Shown: piece by piece, positions 37,157 to 48,845 of the stretch
Layout: the number at the start of each line of letters is the position of its first letter
How positions within the stretch are numbered: the stretch's first letter is position 1
DNA from: Porogramme epimiltina
Lineage: Eukaryota; Basidiomycota; Agaricomycetes; Polyporales; Polyporaceae
Assembly: GCA_900155495.1 (NCBI GenBank)
Contig: FTLJ01000342.1
Location: forward strand, 1-64,000
Direction: 5' to 3'
Length of the DNA stretch: 64,000 bases
Translations under genes and position numbers: made by a program
The notes under the pieces: model-generated
Told to the model about the DNA's origin: nothing
Database searches by the model: none
Seen by the model: only the letters and a program-made list of their open reading frames with translations

Positions 37157-37348
37157 TCCTCAGACAACGGCTGAAGATAAAGCTGCAGTATTTCGCTGAT
37201 GAGTCAAGTGTATCATCGCTATCGCTTGTCAGGTGAGAATTTTGGCATACCTTGGTTTCTCACCCGTACCGAACAGCCAATAGAATGTATTCTATCCCAA
37301 CATTATCCTCCTCAGTCCAGCGATGGAGCTCTCGACCCGCTACCTCAA

Positions 37349-37388
37349 ACGTCGTGGTGCAATATCTAACGTCGTGGTGCAATATCTA
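37349..37388. repeat. perfect tandem duplication, 2 x 20 bp
   Basis: The unit AACGTCGTGGTGCAATATCT occurs twice head to tail. It is probably a local duplication in the 3' flank of the BTB gene. Confidence 0.9.
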
Positions 37389-37733
37389 AGAAGAGAGTTA
37401 TTTAGCACCCGCAAGTGAGTCATCATGTGAGTACGCAAGGTCATTATCTGGTACTCAAATGGCGACCAAGGGCCCCGTTATATAGCGCCACGACCCTAGA
37501 TCGACCGTGTCTACACCAATCGTCAGCTTCAATTCCGCAGTTTTCCGACGCCCTCATGCGATACCTCGGACCGAAAAGAACGCCAGAATACCAGTGGTGT
37601 GCTGCATCAGCAACCGCTTGTCTCAAGATAGCAAGGCGTGCGTAACTGAGAGCAATCAATCCCTGCCGTGACTTCGATCAATACACCAGCTGCGTCAGGT
37701 GCCTACTCAATTGTCATAGTCTATTCCCATCCG

Positions 37734-37741
37734 TATATAAA
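37734..37741 (+). promoter_or_regulatory. TATA box of the NmrA-like gene
   Basis: The sequence TATATAAA lies about 80 bp upstream of the ATG at 37817, a normal distance for a fungal TATA promoter with a short 5' UTR. Confidence 0.55.
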
Positions 37742-37816
37742 CTTCCTGCCGGCCCTCCGCAAGGCGTGCACCCCACATTTCCTCGGTCACACTGCCCCAA
37801 CGCATCTACTTTAACG

Positions 37817-39024
37817 ATGCCCAAGGTTATAGCCGTGTGTGGGGCGACAGGAAACCAGGGTAAGTAATTCAAAGTCTAGCCATTGATCATTGTCTTACGT
37901 CCCTTGCCATAGGTGGATCGGTGGCCAAACTTTTGCTACAACATCCCAGCCAGTATCAGGTTCGCGCGCTCACCAGGGATCCACACTCTCCTGTGGCACG
38001 GAATCTCGCGGAGTTAGGGGTAGAAGTCGTCAAGGCGGACCTCACCGTGCCCTCAGACCTTGTCGCAGCACTCGTGGGGTGCTGGGGTGTCTTCGGCGTG
38101 ACCAACTTCTATGACTCCGTAAGCTTTCAGCTTATCGTCGTCCTCGGGTTCGAAATAGACATTGGCTTGATGCTCTAGAAGATCAAGGATGACCCGGGAA
38201 GCGAGGAGCAGCAGGGCAAGAATCTAGTAGACGCCGCGCTTAAGAACGGTGTGCGGTGCATGGTGTGGAGTACCCTCCCGAGCTCAGCCCGCATTTCAGG
38301 CGGGCGACTTGTCTCGCGCATCTACGAAGGTCTGTCCATCTCTTATATTTTGCGTATTCCGGAAACTGAGCGAGGTCACGTGCGTTTCAGGGAAGTACCA
38401 TGTCGATGACTACATGCGCGCGACGAACCAGCCAGGTACATTCGTCTATACTGGAAACTTTTACGAGAACATGGTATTCCGTGGGCATATGAAGTATAAT
38501 TCCGAACTCGACCGCGTCGAATTTCGCCAGCCCATCATCAAGGAGACAACACAATGTGGGTAAATCCCCTACTTCTCTAGTGGACTATCGACGACTGACC
38601 CCGCGCCACAGTAGCGATGCTGTACGTCCAGAAGGACCTATGCGCCATCGTTAAGGCTGTTTTCGACCACTGGGACGCCCGCAAAGACGAACTCAACCAC
38701 CGGTATTTGTACGCTGCAAATGCTCGTGTCGCACCGCGTGACATCATTGCATGTGTGAACAAGCGTGCGTGTCCGCCCCCCATATCTGACTTGCCTATTT
38801 AAGAACCCACCCTAGTTACGGGAAAGGACGCCACGTACATCGCCCTTGAGTCAACGGGCGTGTCCGACCGCGACATTATGTTCCAGCTATACAACGAGAT
38901 GGGCATGTACGGCGATGAGACTCTCCCGGACGAAGCAGTGCTCGGACTAGGAGTGCGGATGCATGGAATTGATGATTTCGTACGGGAAGTGCTTGTACCA
39001 CACCTTGGTCTATCGCTCTTGTAA
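37817..39024 (+). CDS. NmrA-like NAD(P)-binding protein
   Basis: A 308 aa protein of the atypical short-chain dehydrogenase group that includes NmrA and HSCARG, which bind NAD(P) and often act as redox sensors rather than enzymes. Six exons: 37817-37859, 37913-38118, 38179-38329, 38391-38555, 38612-38764 and 38816-39024. The N-terminus MPKVIAVCGATGNQGGSVAK carries the GxxGxxG nucleotide-binding turn. VRALTRDPHSP follows at the cofactor-selecting position, where Arg favours NADP(H). WSTLPSSARISGG and FVYTGNFYENMVF match the usual NmrA core. In NmrA itself this fold regulates nitrogen-responsive GATA factors. Whether this copy regulates anything is unknown. Confidence 0.88.
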
Positions 39025-39330
39025 CGGCGTGCGGTATGTCTTCGGCAAAATGCAATCAACTCCAAAAAGTTAATTCTGGTCACGCGTTGGCGGTTCTGAC
39101 TGATAGAGTTAGCTGCGAATGTCTCTGTGTCTGGACAGCTCGGACACATGCCCCAAACACACCCACTCCACACCGCAATAAGCACACAGGTTGCCTACTT
39201 CAATTTGTAGCCCTCCATCCTTTCTCCTGCCGCCACGTACCCACCACCTACTACCCCAGAGCCGGAGCTACGTGAGTCGGTTCCTTCTTCCACAACGATC
39301 TTGTCTATTCACCACCTCTCTATAGAACTA
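39025..39330. promoter_or_regulatory. upstream region of HET3
   Basis: About 300 bp between the NmrA-like stop and the HET3 start. A gtgagt donor at 39272 and a ctatag acceptor just before the ATG suggest an intron in the 5' UTR. The frame upstream is closed by a stop, so no coding exon 1 was found. Confidence 0.4.
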
Positions 39331-41271
39331 ATGCGCGTCCTCGACACCCGTACTGGGCTCTTTCGCTGGATAGAGGACCCCAAGAAGACGCCCTATGCTA
39401 TCCTATCACATGTCTGGTTTCGCCCACCCCGGGGCGAGAAAAGCTTCCAAGACGTCCTTCGTGTTCAAGAGGAAGTGCGCGCTGACAGAGAAAAGGATCC
39501 GACCCTCCCTGAAGACGAGGTGTTACGCCGTCTACCGCCCAAGATTCGGGACTCCTGCGCACAAGCGTTGAAGGATGGCTTCGATATCATCTGGATCGAC
39601 TCGTGTTGCATCGACAAGACTAGTAGTGCGGAGCTCTCTGAGGCGATCAACTCGATGTATGCGTGGTACGCAGCGTCCACGGTGTGTTACGCCTTCCTTC
39701 ACGACGTCGATGCCGACGAAGACCCGCGGCGCCCGAGGTCTACCTTTCGCAGAAGCGTATGGTTCACTCGTGGGTGGACGCTACAAGAACTCATCGCGCC
39801 TACAATCGTTATTCTCTTTGCGTCGGACTGGCGGGTCATCGGAGGAAAGCATGGCCTAGCACTCGTCATCGAAGAGACCTCCGGCATCGACCGAGCCGCT
39901 CTCACCAACGAGAGGCCCTTGCACTCTTTCACCGTGGCTCAGAGGATGTTTTGGGCCTCAACGCGTGTCACCACGCGGAAGGAAGACGAAGCGTACTGTC
40001 TCATGGGACTATTCGACGTCAACATGCCCACCATCTACGGCGAGGGAGACAAAGCATTCCTTCGCTTACAAGAGGAGATTCTGAAGACAATTCATGACCA
40101 GACTATCTTCATTTGGGACTGGACCTCGAACAGCACCCTGCCAGAAGGTTATCAAGTTCACGACCGTCGTGCTCTCCTCGCTCCCTCCCCAAAGGCATTC
40201 AGCCTTCACTCGGCCAGCGTCGAAGGCCTCACTACCTCCCAACTTACATGCCTCCTTCGGGGCGGGGCCTCTCCTGCAAACGTTGACAGTTCACCTGGCG
40301 CGAAATCGACCATAAATCTCCCTCTTACATCATACATGACCACTTCCTCCGGTATTCTTGCGTCGAAGTTGCCATACCTCCACATACAGAACAACGTCTT
40401 CCTTGTTCCTCTCGCCGGCCGGAACAGATCTCGCGGGGATCGGCTCATATGCCTTCTGCTCGAGAGGGTCAATCCTTCTCAAGAACTAAGCGTGTACGTA
40501 GTCGGGTGTTCTCGACTGCCTCACTGCAAGGCCGTACCAACATTCCAGCGCTGGCCCGAAGGCGACTCCCGCGTGGGCTCGGCCATGACAAGGCTCGCCT
40601 ATCTTCCCGTGTCCGGTTGGCAAGCGATCGCACCTGGAAAGGGTATCGGGGCCTCAAAGTTCCACATCGCACACTCACCTACCGTCATAAGGTCAATGTT
40701 TCTTGCACATCGCCCTTCTCCCAGCATCCAGCCCGCTTCGAGCGCCCGACGTCCTATATCTTCCAGCATGCGCGTCAACAGTTCGCAACTCGTCATGAGG
40801 CTTCGTGACCGAGATCACGGGCTTCTTGGGTCGATGGGATACACCCTTTCGTTAGCTCCTAAGAACACCCTGAACATTTCATCGGAAATATCCACCATTT
40901 CTATTGCGTTCTCCCTGTCGCTCGTAGCCTCAGAAGGCTCTGGTGACGAGTGTGCGGCCTCTCATACCCTCTGCGCCTCCTACGGCCCGTCAACACCTGG
41001 TTCTCCAAATTCTCCTCGCCATCCAAACCACGCCGACTCCATCTCATCGGTGACAGGTCTGGCGTTGAAAGAACGTACCACGACGGTGGAGGATTGGGAC
41101 CCGGTACCGTCTGAACCCTCCATGCGGCGGACGTTCTTCCCTTTGCCGTCCCTAGCGACTGACACCACATCGCGGAGAGTACGTATCACGGTGACACACG
41201 AGAGCCCAGGGTCATCACGTTACCCAGCGATGTTCTCATTGACCCTAGACTTCCCGCGCAGCACGCTCTGA
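39331..41271 (+). CDS. HET-domain protein (copy HET3)
   Basis: An intact single-exon 646 aa HET protein. The ATG at 39331 was chosen because it opens the conserved MRVLDTRTGLFRWIEDPKK block. HET motifs follow: YAILSHVW (residues 22-29), IWIDSCCIDKTSSAELSEA (from about 87), VWFTRGWTLQELIAP and CLMGLFDVNMPTIYGEGD. TIHDQTIFIWDW marks the end of the HET domain. The C-terminal half is Ser-rich and diverged from the HET1/HET2 pair. By its IDSCCIDK and AELSEAINSMYAWYAA text it is closer to HET4. It is followed on the same strand by the two pseudo-metacaspase genes, which may be chance or a functional pairing. Confidence 0.87.
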   Translation: MRVLDTRTGLFRWIEDPKKTPYAILSHVWFRPPRGEKSFQDVLRVQEEVRADREKDPTLPEDEVLRRLPPKIRDSCAQALKDGFDIIWIDSCCIDKTSSAELSEAINSMYAWYAASTVCYAFLHDVDADEDPRRPRSTFRRSVWFTRGWTLQELIAPTIVILFASDWRVIGGKHGLALVIEETSGIDRAALTNERPLHSFTVAQRMFWASTRVTTRKEDEAYCLMGLFDVNMPTIYGEGDKAFLRLQEEILKTIHDQTIFIWDWTSNSTLPEGYQVHDRRALLAPSPKAFSLHSASVEGLTTSQLTCLLRGGASPANVDSSPGAKSTINLPLTSYMTTSSGILASKLPYLHIQNNVFLVPLAGRNRSRGDRLICLLLERVNPSQELSVYVVGCSRLPHCKAVPTFQRWPEGDSRVGSAMTRLAYLPVSGWQAIAPGKGIGASKFHIAHSPTVIRSMFLAHRPSPSIQPASSARRPISSSMRVNSSQLVMRLRDRDHGLLGSMGYTLSLAPKNTLNISSEISTISIAFSLSLVASEGSGDECAASHTLCASYGPSTPGSPNSPRHPNHADSISSVTGLALKERTTTVEDWDPVPSEPSMRRTFFPLPSLATDTTSRRVRITVTHESPGSSRYPAMFSLTLDFPRSTL

Positions 41272-41749
41272 ATTCAATAACGCACTTTGTGATACTTATG
41301 TACTGAATGCAATAAATAGAATCCTGTACAGCCGACGTGGACGTGCCCCGGGATCCGATCAACCTTATCTCGTAGTATTCATTTTACCATGGTCTGACCC
41401 GCCTTGCGTTGACTGTAAGGAACGATGCTCTTTGGACCAAGGTTTCTTGTGACGTCATTGACTCAACATCCCAATGCAGCTACAACGTTTGACTCTCACG
41501 GCTCGACTTTGTCGCCGCACGACCTCTACCCACAGACTCCAATAACTGTGCGCCCCTTCTCGCGCTTCCTAATTCTTGTCTCCTTTCGTACCATCCCTGG
41601 CGTAAATCTGCTCTCCACAGAGTATGTATACTATTATATTGACACATACCTTCAAAACGAGTCCATAGTTGCCCGCCGCCTACGACTACGAGGCTCATAT
41701 GTTCATTCTCAGTAGGTCATTGGAAGGATAACTTAGGCACTCATTGGTC
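41272..41749. other. 478 bp spacer, nothing recognised
   Basis: It lies between HET3 and the first pseudo-metacaspase gene. It must contain the promoter of the latter. No repeat or TATA motif stands out. Confidence 0.5.
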
Positions 41750-43490
41750 ATGCACATATATCACGGGAAGTTCACATGGTTCCGATATGCTGTCGATGAG
41801 AGCATCGTCATGGTCTTTCCCTACGGATTCGCCCTCCACGACCTAGTGTATGCATGCTGGCAATGGACAGAAGACGCACAAGGCAAGAAGAAGAAGAATG
41901 CTACTTTCGTGAGCTGCTTTTACTTTCGCACTATCGTTAAGCAGATTAGATAACACATTTGAAGAGAACCACAATCAAGAGCATCACCTACGAGGCTCCG
42001 ACGATTGGGTGTAAATTCAGCTTCACCGGGTCCTATTACACATTCGAAGTCACCGTCACAAGCAGCGACCTCAGTGAAATAACTGTCGTCATGCATAACC
42101 CAAATGGTCACTCCAGTAGCCCTTTTATATTGCTCAGTGAATACAACGACCCCAAACCAGCCCCATCAGCATCTGTATACAGCGGCAAGCTAAACAAGTT
42201 TCTGGAGGAAGCAGAGAACGAGCATGTCGTCCTCGTCGTCCCTTTCGGCATCACAAACGGCTCGCCTGTCGGACTCTACTTCCAGTGGTCCGCCAATACA
42301 TGGAACCATAAGGAGAAAGAAAGCCAAGTAGTTAGCGCTACCTTCCGTGATGTCATGACTACTCCAAACGAAATAACAGGAGCATTTGACGACGGAGAAT
42401 ATACCTTCAACGTAACTATGCGGTGGCGAGACAGGCGGCCAAGCCTTCCTGATGTTCGTATGTCTGACTGGGCGGGGAACGCTGCTTCTATCACTCTCCA
42501 GTGCAAAGAAAGTAGTTTCGAGGCCCCGAACCAAATGGTAACAAAGAAGGTAATAAAATTTTGGAAGTTTTGCACATAGCTAACTTGGAAGTTCGTGCCA
42601 CAGGCTCTCCTTTTCTGTCATGGAACGGGGACCTATAGCGGGGGACTTCTAGTCCAAGAAATGCTCACGGAACACATGGGATTTCCCCCCGGCAACGTTG
42701 ATTTCAGTTCCGACTCTTCGGAGAGGTCTGCCGAAGATAGGAGACTTTCCCTTGCAGCCATTTTCAAACAAAAGCTGGGACAACTATTGGAGGGCATGCA
42801 AGCCGGAGATGTTCGTTTGCTATACGTCGATGGACCTAGAAACCCGCACCCCGAAGTAGATGGCTATTCGGAGTATGATACCCGCAACCTACGTTGGCTT
42901 CTATCGCAGGACGAAGGCGGTGATACTGTTACGTATGAGTGGATCTCCCAGGCGATTCGCGCTGTGAGTGATACCATGAGAGGCGAAATTCCATGACTGC
43001 TAACCAAATTCGAAACTTTCTGTTATAGAACCACAAACACGGCGTCAACATCACGATCCTTTCTTCGTCGAGAATGATGAATGAAATTCTTGATGTCTCA
43101 CCTGCGACTCCCGGTATCCTTCTCGCCGGAGGCCACGAAATGCATTGCATCAAACCAGACGAACTGCAGATCAGTGACGGAGTAGTCGACCCGTGGATTT
43201 TGTCTATCGTCCAGGTCATCAAATCTCGAGTATCGCGCAAGCGGGGAATTCCGAGCTACACCACTCTGCTCGATGAAGCTAACAAGTACATCAGAAAACA
43301 TACCAGTGGGCAGGTCACTGCGCAGTTTGTGAATGTCCCGGAGACAGGTGCAAACGACCGGGATCCCCAGCTAATCTTCGATAAGGGTTACATCGACCCA
43401 GACACCCAACGATTCCTATTACCATTGATGTCACTGGACAGCGGGAGTGCCGTCGGGGAGCTTGTGCGGTATCCACAGGATGAATTGTGA
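41750..43490 (+). CDS. pseudo-metacaspase with twin beta-rich N-terminal repeats (copy 1)
   Basis: A 521 aa protein in four exons: 41750-41908, 41965-42549, 42604-42963, 43029-43490, all introns phase 0. Residues 1-248 hold two copies of a beta-rich unit (YHGKFTWFRYAVDES and VYSGKLNKFLEEAENEH, each ending in a NATF or SATF strand). The C-terminal 270 residues follow the caspase/metacaspase plan: strand 1 ALLFCHGTGTY, GDVRLLYVDGPR where GDxxxxxxSGHG is expected, GVNITILSSSRMM where the DSCHSG strand should be, GILLAGGHEM where SGCxDxQ lies, and a closing DPQLIFDKGYIDPDTQRF. Catalytic His and Cys are both absent, so it should not cleave substrates. It may act as a scaffold or decoy. The caspase-fold assignment rests on motif order, not a search. 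Confidence 0.62.
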
Positions 43491-44617
43491 GCGACTGCGA
43501 GTAGCAAAGAGGAATATCGTGACTCGTGAGCGCCCGAGATCTACTCCGGAACTTTGAGTAGCTTACTTATTTTGCTTTTAAATAGTGACTGCAATTGTGA
43601 GAGGAGAGAAATGTGATGTTCAATGTAGCATGTCGTCGATGGGTCGGGCACATAGCGGTGGAGGGGCGGCAGGAGCTATAGCATGCACATATAGGTGATA
43701 TGGGACATTCGTTATTCAGCGTTCGACACAGAGGTTAACAGGAGAATGCGTACCGTATGGATTGGCAAGCGGACTCACAGAATCTGTTGATTGCACCAGG
43801 ATCTTCGAGATTTTGTAGCTGCAGATTCCCGGAGAAGCGTCGACAAGCACACGCTACATTTGGAACACGGGACACAAACCTTCACCTCTTCAGTGCCTTC
43901 CATCAACCTCCGCTTGTGCATGTCGAACGAATGTAGAAACTGCACTCAGTTAAGGGCGCTTCAGATGAACCTGCTTCCTGCAAGAGCTCCTCCAGGCAAT
44001 TCCGGGGCATATCGTAGTGAGGGGTAGCATAAGAAAATAACTTCGGGTCGAAACTAGAACCGAGCCTCGAGCTCGTGAAGGTGACGATGATACGTCACAC
44101 GAGTGATAACGCACCAACCACGTGACCTACCGACACCCCGGGGCCGCCACCCCAGCACCAGAGCCATGTTTCTTTGAGTGTTTCCAGAATCCAACTGGCC
44201 ACGGGGTGACCAAGAACCAGAAGGAAATCGCTATAGTCATATAGTATCTCCGAGAGACGTTAGCTCATGACGCTGTAGTGGTTCCGGCATAATAAGCTGC
44301 GAGTTCACTCGTTACGTCACTGAACTTCTCTGATATATCGATGGGGAATAACACCGGCATGTGTCGCTCTCTGCACAACCTGAACCACATCGTCCCCGTC
44401 CTCTAACTCCTCCTCAATATCATCAATAACCCCCTTTATCTACCTACGATTGAATCATTCCTTGGACAGGCCATTTGCCTGGTATGTGGCTCATCATAAG
44501 CTACTGGATCGATCATCTAAGTCTATGTTAACTGTCCCCGTTAAGGCCCAGGTCAAAGACTTGATAGTCGTAAAGTCGTAGCTAGACCCGAGGAGATTCT
44601 TAGAGCACGTTGCGGCC
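43491..44617. other. 1.1 kb spacer, no gene
   Basis: It separates the tandem pseudo-metacaspase genes. Open frames are short and motif-free. It must hold the promoter of copy 2. No repeat was recognised. Confidence 0.5.
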
Positions 44618-46395
44618 ATGTATATCTACGACGGGAAGACGTCGTTTTTTAGATTTGCCGTGAACGAACACATCACCATGGTCTTTCCTTGTGGATTTGC
44701 TCTCCATGACCCAGTCTACGCATGTTGGCAGTGGACTGTCGACGCTCAGGGTAGAAGGAAAAGTAACACCACATTCGTGAGCATGTTTATATGTCTTCAT
44801 TACATCCTCACTAAAGGGCGGACTCGCTCGAAGAGAACCACTATCCATAGCGTTACTCACGATTCCAAATTTGGGTGTAAATTCAGCTTCACCGGAAACT
44901 ATTACACCTTCGATGCTACCATCGCAAACGGAGACTTCAGCGAAATAACGGCTTTAATGCGATGTCCGGATAATACTGCTCGTGCCCCCACAGTCCTATC
45001 TCGTCAGTACGGAGACTCCAAGCCAGTGCCGGCAGTTTCAGTATACAGCGGCAAAATCAACTTTCCGGAGGAAGCTGAGAATGAGCACGTCGCCCTCGTT
45101 ATTCCCTTTGGTATCTCAAGCGGGGCTCCTGTCGGGCTCTACTTTCAGTGGTCGACTGAGACATGGAACCATAAGGAGAAGCAAAACCACCAAGTCAACG
45201 CGACCTTCCGCGACGTCACTGCTTCTGAACAAGAAATCAAGGGAACGTTTGACGATGGAGATTATAAATTCGAGGTGACTATAGGCTGTGTTGACGGCCG
45301 AGAGACCCTTCCCGTGATTATCATGTCAAATTGGGCCGGCACCACCAGCTCGAGCACGCTATCGTTTCGTGAGGGTAGCTTCCATGCCCCAAAACAGCCA
45401 GTTAACAAGAAGGTGATTTGATTTTGTGCAGTTACGGTCACCTTTATAGTTAAGTAGGGGTACTCATACCAGATTAAAACATATAGGCCCTTCTATTCTG
45501 TTTCGGAACCGAACCGGATGACGGAGTCCTCATGGTTAAAGACATGCTCATCAACTACTTCGGCTTGATACCAGGCAGCATCTCACTCAGCTCCTCTGAT
45601 GGAAATCTAGAGAGGCTCACCCCCGCCGCCCGTTTCAAGAACAAACTAGCGCAGCTTCTAGAGGGAACGCAAGCCGGAGATGTCCGTTTCTTGTATATAG
45701 ACGGGCCAGGGACTAGGCACTCGGAGACAGTAGACCTTTTCTTCGAGGATGGCGGCCACGACGCACACTGGGTTCTCTTGGATGACGGAAACGGAGAGGT
45801 CATTGATTGTGACTGGATCTCCCAGACCATTCGTGCTGTGAGTATCGTCCCTAGTCTATTCGTATTCCAGATTCGCTGAATCGGCCGAAACCGCTGCCAG
45901 AAGTACGTGCACGGCGTCAACATAACTATCCTTTCACCTTCCGGCATGATCAACGCCGCCATCGACACGTCTCCTCCGACCCCAGGAATCATTCTTTCCG
46001 GGTGCCACGAAACGCAGTTGGACAAGAACGAGCTACAAACCAGCGACGGAATGGTCGACCCGTGGGTCTACTCGATCATCCAAGTGATCAAAACCCGAGC
46101 ATTGCACAAGCGGGGCATTCCAACCTACACAGTTTTATTCCACGAGGCGAAGAAATACCTCAAAAAACAGCTCGACGAAAGGCAGCACGCCCTGCAGCAC
46201 CACGATCACGATCTGAACGACATGCAACCCTGGTTCGTTCCGGAGACAAATTTGAGCAACGACCAGGACCCCCAGATGATCTTTGATCAAGGGTATATTG
46301 ACCCAGACACTCAGCGCTTCCTCCGCCCGTTCGCCGCGGTCGAGAATGGAGGTGTCACTGGGGACCTGTTGCGGTACCCCCGCGATGAGCTGTAG
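44618..46395 (+). CDS. pseudo-metacaspase with twin beta-rich N-terminal repeats (copy 2)
   Basis: A 527 aa tandem paralogue of copy 1 with identical exon phases: 44618-44776, 44834-45412, 45487-45837 and 45901-46395. Exon 1 is 159 nt in both. The start aligns with copy 1 (MYIYDGKTSFFRFAVNEH). The caspase-like half reads ALLFCFGTEPDDG, GDVRFLYIDGPGTRH at the catalytic His site, GVNITILSPSGMI at the Cys site, and GIILSGCHETQ. The last keeps the SGC-x-x-x-Q pattern of metacaspases better than copy 1. It ends DPQMIFDQGYIDPDTQRFLR. Both catalytic residues are gone here too, so the loss predates the duplication or is shared by the family. The beta-rich repeats are retained, including GLYFQWSTETWNHKEK. 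Confidence 0.64.
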
Positions 46396-47376
46396 GTGAT
46401 GGGTACGTTGTGAGAACCATGTCCTGATGCACGTCGGAGTCTTTTACACCTGCTAACGCTCGACTTAGAACGGATGGATAAGACGGAGGGACGAGGAGAG
46501 CTACTGGCGAGCTAGATGGCAAAGGGAAGGAGATTACCGAATTTGGGAAGCCTGTCTTGCCACATACGAGATACCCGAGCCTCGGAACCCGTGGAATGGC
46601 CTGTATTTGTATTGACGATGCTAGCGCTGTATCTCAAACCTGTTGATTGATGTCACTCGAGAAGGTTATGTTCAAACATACTTCATTATAGACAAGATGG
46701 CGAGTTTACAAGTACGTGGTATTACTCGACACAACCGAAATCGGACGAAAGTGTGTATAGAACAAAAAGGAGCAGCTCACCCATGTATCGTACTCACTGC
46801 CGCCCACCGGAGTAACCTTGTGGTAGGACATGATAACGACGCGCTGTGAGTCACTGTCAGTTGACGCATCTCTGCCTATAACAGTTGGGCGACGGACTAT
46901 ATGCGACACATCAATCGATTTGACCTTCTTGAATCTCGTCGAGGCTAAGTTTGTAACATCGATAGAGTCGGGGACTCGCGAATCTTCTCATCAAACATTG
47001 GTGAGCATCGACTTCCCTACATGCGTAACACACCTTCTCATACATACGACAACAATTATAGAAAAGATAACAAGAAACTGGACCAACCGCACATCATATG
47101 TACTGCAGGCTACGGGGGAAGCAATGTAGCATAGAGAAGACAGTGATTTCGTACCGAATGTACCCATCAACTTCACTCTCCGGGATCGTCGACAAGCGTA
47201 CAGCGTGGTGAGATGACAGCAACCATGAGTAAAGATGATGAAGGTAGGAGAAGCAAGGTTTGGAGGGACGGACTGGTGACGCATCCGCTCGTTCGCCTCT
47301 CAGGCGCTTTGTGTTGTTCCTCCGATGCCGCACTTCCTCCGCAATAGCGCCCCAAACCCACCTGCGGGCGTCAGAC
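46396..47376. other. 1 kb convergent 3' region, no gene
   Basis: It lies between two stop codons, pseudo-metacaspase copy 2 on the plus strand and the ZNF207-like gene on the minus strand. Open frames are short and lack motifs. It probably contains only 3' UTRs. Confidence 0.5.
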
Positions 47377-48845
47377 CTACAGGAAATCCTCAGCGCGCGC
47401 TCGCTTCTTGCCGCGCATCTCCTCGGATGGAACACCGGGCACTGGTCCGTCAGTGGCGATAGCAAAGTAGTAACGAGAGGTCCTTGACCTCGTCTCTTCC
47501 TACAGAGGATGTTAGCTTCACTCGTACACCAGCCATAGGCACCATCACTCACGGGAGAGAAGTTGGCATCTGCCCACTTGAGGATCGTCCCCTTCTTGAA
47601 GGGGGGGTTGACTTGAGCCATTGTGGGGTCTGGCAGCATCAATGGCGGGGGCGGAGAGCTAGACGGGTTTTGAAGGTGGTTTGGTGGTGGAATCGCATTC
47701 GACGGCGGTGGAATGGGGGTGCTGGGCATTCCTGGCGGTGCAGGAAGACCCGGTGGAGGTGACATGGACGCACCGGGTATTGGCGGAATGGGGAGACCGG
47801 CACCAGGAGGGGGAGGAAATCCGGGCATACCAGGAGGTGCCATCCCGGGTGGAAGGAATGGAGGGGGGAACGGGGGTCTCACACCTGGTGGGAAGGGCGG
47901 AGCGCCAGGCGGCATCATTCCGGGAGGCGGCGATCCTGCAAACGGCGGCATGGGGAATCCAGGAGGGGGCATACTAGAAATAACCTGTAAGCCGCATCCT
48001 AGTGGGATTCTAGTACATTGAAACTTACCCAGGAGGAAGAGGCATGCCAGGCAGCGGGAAGGGCGGTTGACCTGGGAAACCTGGGGGCGGAGCACCAGGC
48101 ATGAAAGGGGGCGCACCTGGAGGCATCACTGGGGGAACGCCAGGAGCCGACATGACGGGGGGCATCGTCGCCGTAGGAGGAGCAGCATATGTTTGAGAGG
48201 GCGCGGCATAGACGGCGCCCGAAGCGGCCTCTGGAGGGGGAGGCGCATTTGACGCTTCTGAGGCGCCCATGAGGGCTTTGTGGGCTTCCAGCTGCGCCTT
48301 GAGCTCTTCCTCGGTAAGCGGGCGGTTCTCCACCTTGGGACGCTTCGACTGGGGCTGGCTAATGGAACCCGGGTTAAGACCAAGCTCGATCTCCTTACGA
48401 CGCTTGTAGTCCGCCACGTCGGGGGCAGGAATTCCCTCCATCCCAAAGATCTCGACCTCGTACCCATCTCGTCCGGGAAGTGCGTTCTCGATTCGGGGGA
48501 GGCTGATCAATGGTCAGAAAAGGTAAACACAGGAGACTAGGACAAGGGCTTACTTCTCCGGCTCCAGCTTATGGACTTGCTGGATGTGGACGGCGAGACC
48601 GCCGGCGGTGTTGAGACGACGTGGGCAGAGGTTGCACTTGAAATGCTTGGCCTTCTGGTGCTGCATCAGAACTACATTCACGTCAGTAGAAGGCAATAGA
48701 CCGAAAGGTAGAGGGAGTAACCTTTCTCATCTTCAAACTCCCTCTCACAGTACCAGCACCAGGGGCGGAGGACCTACGACAGCATAAGAACAAGATTATC
48801 GGACTGGAAGAAGACTCGTACCTGCTTGTTCTTCTTCTTGGCCAT
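47377..48845 (-). CDS. ZNF207/BuGZ-like C2H2 zinc-finger protein
   Basis: A 403 aa protein in six exons: 48845-48822, 48773-48722, 48671-48554, 48502-48029, 47973-47553, 47499-47377. The N-terminus [20 protein letters not shown] and the second finger ([20 protein letters not shown], then QVHK) match ZNF207/BuGZ, which binds Bub3 and microtubules and also associates with splicing factors. The conserved block after the fingers is [20 protein letters not shown]. The middle is a long Pro/Gly/Met-rich low-complexity tract (MPPPGFP and [16 protein letters not shown] type), as in the vertebrate protein, where such tracts support phase separation. Near the C-terminus, [18 protein letters not shown] stands out. 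A Bub3-binding GLEBS motif was not clearly identified. The first exon is only 24 nt. Confidence 0.85.

Larger units (their letters stand above)
37157..37816. other. 660 bp spacer with the NmrA-like gene promoter
   Basis: It contains a perfect 20 bp tandem duplication and a TATA box, both listed separately. Otherwise nothing was recognised. Confidence 0.5.

Noticed and set aside
39301..39330. HET3 start at a TTG, adding 10 residues
   Set aside because: TTG starts are not expected in a nuclear fungal gene; the ATG at 39331 coincides with the conserved block, and a splice acceptor lies between the two.
47553..48502. Pro/Gly-rich open frames on the plus strand over the ZNF207-like gene
   Set aside because: They are antisense reflections of the Pro-rich low-complexity exons; the minus-strand model is spliced, complete and conserved.
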